From the NCBI GenBank assembly GCA_030594665.1, contig JAUVET010000038.1:1-9649 (forward strand): 9,649 nucleotides of DNA. The letters run 5' to 3'. This document shows, in pieces, positions 7,606 to 9,649 of this stretch. Made by a program: the position numbers and the translations under genes. The notes beneath the pieces are model-generated. The model worked only from the letters and a program-made list of their open reading frames with translations, did no database searches and was not told the origin of the DNA. The DNA comes from Methanosarcinaceae archaeon. GTDB lineage: Archaea > Halobacteriota > Methanosarcinia > Methanosarcinales > Methanosarcinaceae. Every line of letters begins with the position of its first letter. Within the stretch, counting starts at the first letter, position 1.

Positions 7606-7697
7606 ACGGAGTGTTATTATATCATTAATGATAATTTTTCTGAGACTTTTTATTATCTTCCGGAATGGTTTGGAAAACCATGGGGAGCACACATGGG

Positions 7698-7741
7698 GAG
7701 CACAGAGGGACACAGAGAAAAAAGCAATGCCCTCTGTGCTC
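7698..7741. repeat. 12-bp perfect inverted repeat (central hairpin of the element)
   Basis: GAGCACAGAGGG (7698-7709) and CCCTCTGTGCTC (7730-7741) are perfect reverse complements around a 20-base loop. The loop contains another CACAGAG (7711-7717). A third compatible strand, CCTCTGTG at 7800-7807, could replace the right arm, so two mutually exclusive stems are possible. Confidence 0.8.
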
Positions 7742-7775
7742 TTTGTGTCCTGCACGCTTTGCGGGCGTAGCAGAT

Positions 7776-7798
7776 ACTCACCTACTACGTAGTTGAGT
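7776..7798. repeat. ACTACGTAGT palindrome with flanking ACTCA/TGAGT arms
   Basis: A perfect 10-bp palindrome ACTACGTAGT (7784-7793) is extended by ACTCA (7776-7780) and TGAGT (7794-7798), with a three-base CCT bulge at 7781-7783. It forms the middle hairpin or cruciform of the element. Confidence 0.6.
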
Positions 7799-7823
7799 GC
7801 CTCTGTGGTTGATTTTCTTTGCT

Positions 7824-7882
7824 GTACATAATCTATGAGATCATGTACTCCAGGTAAATGCGACCGGAAAGTGCATTTACTT
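7824..7882. repeat. two adjacent hairpins near the right end of the element
   Basis: The first is GTACATAATC (7824-7833) against GATCATGTAC (7839-7848), nine of ten pairs, with a TATGA loop. The second is GTAAATGC (7854-7861) against GCATTTAC (7873-7880), eight perfect pairs, extendable by two weaker pairs to 7852-7882, with an 11-base loop. On the minus strand both would be the first structures in any long ppdK leader. Confidence 0.65.
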
Positions 7883-7904
7883 ACCATGATTTATTTCATT
7901 CAGA

Positions 7905-7937
7905 ATATATAAAAAGTCTCATTTTTTTATATATATT
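7905..7937 (-). promoter_or_regulatory. ppdK: candidate ppdK promoter region with two TATA boxes
   Basis: Read on the minus strand there are two archaeal TATA-like stretches: TATATATAAAA around 7935-7925, outside the inverted-repeat element, and TTTTTATATAT at 7915-7905, inside its right terminal repeat. With the usual spacing of about 26 bases, transcripts would begin near 7905 or 7883. Either gives a 5' leader of roughly 290-310 nt covering the whole element. No stronger TATA box is visible between the element and the ppdK start. The AT tract is nearly symmetrical, so it could also fire rightward. Confidence 0.4.
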
Positions 7938-7980
7938 GACAATAAATTGTTAGCCTCAAAAGGTGTTATTTCATATTTAA

Positions 7981-8005
7981 GGTTGTGGTTTGAGTGAACT
8001 ACACC
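7981..8005. repeat. hairpin in the ppdK-gar1 divergent region
   Basis: GGT (7981-7983), one bulged T, and GTGGTT (7985-7990) pair with AACTAC (7997-8002) and ACC (8003-8005) around a six-base TGAGTG loop, including one G-U pair. It lies in the 7922-8186 stretch, which otherwise is AT-rich, without a supported gene, and carries the two opposing promoter regions. Function unknown; it could be an operator or part of an untranslated RNA. Confidence 0.4.
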
Positions 8006-8108
8006 GTCTGATAATAATTCTACAAATTATGAACATCGGTCGTCGTATTTTTCAGATATATTTTATATAATTCTTTGGATGTATGAAATATACATTTTAA
8101 AGAGATTG

Positions 8109-8123
8109 CGAAATGTTTATATA
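8109..8123 (+). promoter_or_regulatory. gar1: gar1 promoter (BRE-like CGAAATG + TATA box)
   Basis: TTTATATA at 8116-8123 is a textbook archaeal TATA box, preceded by the purine-rich CGAAATG (8109-8115) that resembles a TFB-recognition element. Initiation would be expected near 8146, giving a leader of about 40 nt that includes the ribosome site. A second TTTATAT at 8158-8164 would start transcription at about the ATG, giving a leaderless mRNA. The presence of a Shine-Dalgarno favours the first. Confidence 0.6.
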
Positions 8124-8186
8124 GGATAATCCCATCATATATGTACCACCATATCCATTTATATGTGATTAATTCGAGAGGGATGA

Positions 8187-8450
8187 ATGAAAAGACTTGG
8201 AACTGTTTTAAACGTGTCAGCACCTCGGGGTTTGATTGTTCGGGGTGATAAACCAGAATTGTCCGGATCCAAACCTGCGAATAAAGTACCTAAACTAAAT
8301 TCGGGTGTATTGAACAAATCTGTTAAGCAAATTGGAAAAGTAAGTGGTATAATCGGACCTGTGGATCACCCATACATCTACGTTAAATTGTCAAATGGTG
8401 CAGATCCAAAACAACATATCCACGTAGGTGAGCGTGTTTATGTTCTATGA
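8187..8450 (+). CDS. gar1: H/ACA ribonucleoprotein protein Gar1
   Basis: Gar1 binds the catalytic Cbf5 subunit of H/ACA guide RNPs and helps substrate RNA loading and turnover during rRNA pseudouridylation. The 87-aa product is typical of archaeal Gar1, which is only the core domain without the RGG tails of eukaryotes. The signature is GKVSGIIGPVDHPYIYVK (50-67), with the N-terminal strand RLGTVLNVSAPRGLIVRG (3-20) and a C-terminal GERVYVL forming the small beta barrel. A Lys/Ser/Asn-rich linker (about 22-48) sits between the strands. ATG 8187 follows GAGAGG (8176-8181). An overlapping ATG at 8183 is in another frame and soon stops. It is followed 178 bp downstream by tfb, a pairing I recall as conserved in euryarchaea. 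The stop is TGA. Confidence 0.92.
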   Translation: MKRLGTVLNVSAPRGLIVRGDKPELSGSKPANKVPKLNSGVLNKSVKQIGKVSGIIGPVDHPYIYVKLSNGADPKQHIHVGERVYVL

Positions 8451-8540
8451 TATAGTTTAGTGATGAAATTTGCCTGATCTATTTATCTTATGTAGAATCA
8501 CATGATCAAGAATACAATTTGTGTAATTCCAACATAGACA

Positions 8541-8548
8541 TTTATATT
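8541..8548 (+). promoter_or_regulatory. tfb: candidate tfb TATA box
   Basis: TTTATATT at 8541-8548 fits an archaeal TATA box. A start point near 8571 would put the 12-bp repeats in the leader. Further TTTATA motifs inside those repeats (8575, 8587 and 8605) are equally plausible by sequence, so the exact promoter is unresolved. Confidence 0.4.
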
Positions 8549-8568
8549 AAAATGTGTATTTAAATTGA

Positions 8569-8610
8569 TTACATTTATATTTACATTTATACTTACATTT
8601 ACATTTATAA
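8569..8610. repeat. 12/6-bp tandem repeat upstream of tfb
   Basis: Unit TTACATTTATAT: full copies at 8569-8580 and 8581-8592 (last base C), a half copy TTACAT at 8593-8598, and a full copy at 8599-8610 (TTACATTTATAA). Each full copy brings a TATA-box-like TTTATA. It ends five bases before the tfb ribosome site (GAAGGTGAT, 8615-8623). Confidence 0.8.
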
Positions 8611-8628
8611 ATTGAAGGTGATGATAAA

Positions 8629-9642
8629 ATGGTTGAAGTTGAGAAAGTACGATCTATTGAAATTTCTGAGCGTGAAAAAAAACGTGCATTGATCAAAGCA
8701 CGTAAAGAGCAAGAGAAAAGTGCAGAGGTTGTAAAAGCAAAGGTTGAATGTCCTGAATGTGGAAGCCGCAATCTTGAACATGACTACGGGCGTGCTGAAC
8801 TTGTTTGTGCGGATTGTGGTCTTGTTGTAGATGCCGAGTTTGTTGACCAGGGACCGGAATGGCGTGCATTTGACCATGACCAGCGCATGAAGCGTTCCCG
8901 TGTTGGTGCACCAATGACGTATACTATTCACGATAAAGGCCTATCCACAATGATCGACTGGCGGAACCGTGATTCATACGGCAAGTCAATATCATCAAAG
9001 AACCGTGCGCAGTTGTACCGTTTGAGAAAATGGCAGCGCAGGATACGAGTTAGCAATGCAACAGAGCGGAACCTGGCTTTTGCGCTTTCGGAACTCGACC
9101 GAATGGCATCCGCGCTTGGTCTTCCAAGAACTGTTCGTGAAACTGCGGCTGTCGTTTATCGAAAAGCCGTTGACAAAAACCTTATCCGTGGCCGGAGCAT
9201 TGAAGGAGTTGCCGCAGCAGCGTTGTATGCGGCATGTCGCCAGTGCAGTGTTCCTAGAACGCTTGACGAGATCGGAGAGGTTTCAAGGGTCAGCAGGAAA
9301 GAGATCGGCAGGACATACCGTTTTATCTCAAGGGAATTGTCCCTTAAGCTTATGCCTACATCCCCGATCGATTACGTGCCAAGGTTCTGCTCAGGACTTA
9401 CATTGAAGGGCGAGGTACAGTCAAAGAGTGTTGATATCCTGCGACAGGCATCTGAAAAGGAACTGACAAGCGGACGCGGACCAACCGGTGTTGCGGCTGC
9501 TGCGATATATATCGCATCAATTCTCTGCGGGGAACGCAGGACACAGCGCGAGGTTGCAGACGTTGCCGGCGTTACGGAAGTTACTATCAGGAACAGGTAT
9601 AAGGAACTGGCAGAAGAACTTGATATTGAGATCATTCTGTGA
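8629..9642 (+). CDS. tfb: archaeal transcription initiation factor TFB
   Basis: TFB, the archaeal TFIIB, binds the TBP-TATA complex and the BRE and recruits RNA polymerase. The 337-aa protein has a charged Lys/Glu-rich N-terminus (1-40), a zinc ribbon with CPEC (41-44) and CADC (60-63), the B-reader/linker [21 protein letters not shown] (75-95), a first cyclin fold (about 146-235) and a second (about 240-335) that ends in the BRE-binding helix-turn-helix [20 protein letters not shown] (305-324). The start ATG 8629 has GAAGGTGAT at 8615-8623, close to the full GGAGGTGAT consensus; ATG 8621 is out of frame. The whole core reads like the Methanosarcina protein as I remember it, the best lineage clue in the window. 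The stop is TGA at 9640-9642, seven bases from the window end. Confidence 0.97.
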   Translation: MVEVEKVRSIEISEREKKRALIKARKEQEKSAEVVKAKVECPECGSRNLEHDYGRAELVCADCGLVVDAEFVDQGPEWRAFDHDQRMKRSRVGAPMTYTIHDKGLSTMIDWRNRDSYGKSISSKNRAQLYRLRKWQRRIRVSNATERNLAFALSELDRMASALGLPRTVRETAAVVYRKAVDKNLIRGRSIEGVAAAALYAACRQCSVPRTLDEIGEVSRVSRKEIGRTYRFISRELSLKLMPTSPIDYVPRFCSGLTLKGEVQSKSVDILRQASEKELTSGRGPTGVAAAAIYIASILCGERRTQREVADVAGVTEVTIRNRYKELAEELDIEIIL

Positions 9643-9649
9643 GTGTAAG

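Larger units (their letters stand above)
7641..7921. mobile_element. MITE-like or structured leader element with terminal inverted repeats, upstream of ppdK
   Basis: TGAGACTTTTTAT (7641-7653) is matched by its exact reverse complement ATAAAAAGTCTCA (7909-7921). With gaps, the similarity continues inward about 40 bp (shared GAATG at 7663-7667 / 7897-7901 and CATGG at 7679-7683 / 7884-7888). If the ends are taken as GAGAC, the flanks ATTTTTCT (7634-7641) and ATTTTTTT (7921-7928) match in seven of eight bases, a possible target duplication, although in T-rich DNA. The interior is less AT-rich than the flanks and holds hairpins at 7666-7680, 7698-7741, 7776-7798, 7824-7848 and 7852-7882, plus a 13-bp direct duplication CATGGGGAGCACA (7679-7691, 7692-7704). 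No transposase is encoded. The interior carries ACACAGAG/CTCTGTG motifs of a kind I recall beside GxxExxY-type genes in other genomes, an unverified recollection. It ends 47 bp before the ppdK start. Confidence 0.55.

Noticed and set aside
7582..7770. Possible 62-aa plus-strand ORF across the ppdK start and element
   Set aside because: It overlaps the ppdK start antisense, has no ribosome site, and its C-terminal part is translated CACAGAG/CTCTGTG repeat.
7641..7921. Complete insertion sequence
   Set aside because: The segment is only about 280 bp and encodes no transposase, so at most a non-autonomous derivative or remnant.
8020..8223. Possible 67-aa minus-strand ORF in the divergent region
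   Set aside because: It overlaps the gar1 promoter and start, has AT-rich composition and no recognisable motif.

Overview
The window looks chromosomal and comes from a methanogenic euryarchaeon, most likely a member of the Methanosarcinales (Methanosarcina/Methanococcoides/Methanolobus-like). The reasons are an archaeal TFB whose sequence I recognise as very close to the Methanosarcina protein, an archaeal Gar1, the alternative mevalonate pathway genes (isopentenyl phosphate kinase and type 2 IPP isomerase), a short archaeal RNase J, and AT-rich intergenic DNA with archaeal TATA boxes. Six of the seven genes end in TGA, one in TAA and none in TAG.

Layout. Positions 1-171 are a 17-bp tandem repeat array that runs off the left edge and reaches into the first gene. 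Positions 172-4714 hold a same-strand isoprenoid cluster: ipk, fni, rnj (RNase J) and idsA (GGPP synthase). Ipk makes IPP from isopentenyl phosphate, Fni interconverts IPP and DMAPP, and IdsA condenses them to C20 GGPP for archaeal ether lipids. RNase J is an RNA-decay enzyme embedded in the run, as is usual in this archaeal gene neighbourhood. Mevalonate kinase would be expected just left of the window. Positions 4715-4938 are a convergent intergenic region with a GC-rich repeat/hairpin. Positions 4939-7593 on the minus strand are ppdK (pyruvate, phosphate dikinase). Positions 7594-8186 are a 593-bp divergent intergenic region. Positions 8187-9642 hold gar1 and tfb, one for rRNA pseudouridylation and one for basal transcription.

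The seven genes are ordinary core genes; the unusual material lies between them. Upstream of ipk, fni, rnj and tfb there is a short tandem repeat with a different unit each time (17, 13, 9 and 12 bp), and a fifth, 13-bp repeat lies between idsA and ppdK. The ipk start codon itself lies at a junction of two 17-bp units and appears to be a point variant of the repeat. Upstream of ppdK, positions 7641-7921 form a roughly 280-bp segment with 13-bp perfect (about 40-bp imperfect) terminal inverted repeats, a possible 8-bp target duplication and five internal hairpins. I read this as a MITE-like element or a structured 5' leader. It leaves an open frame fused to ppdK, which makes the gene look 98 codons longer than it probably is.
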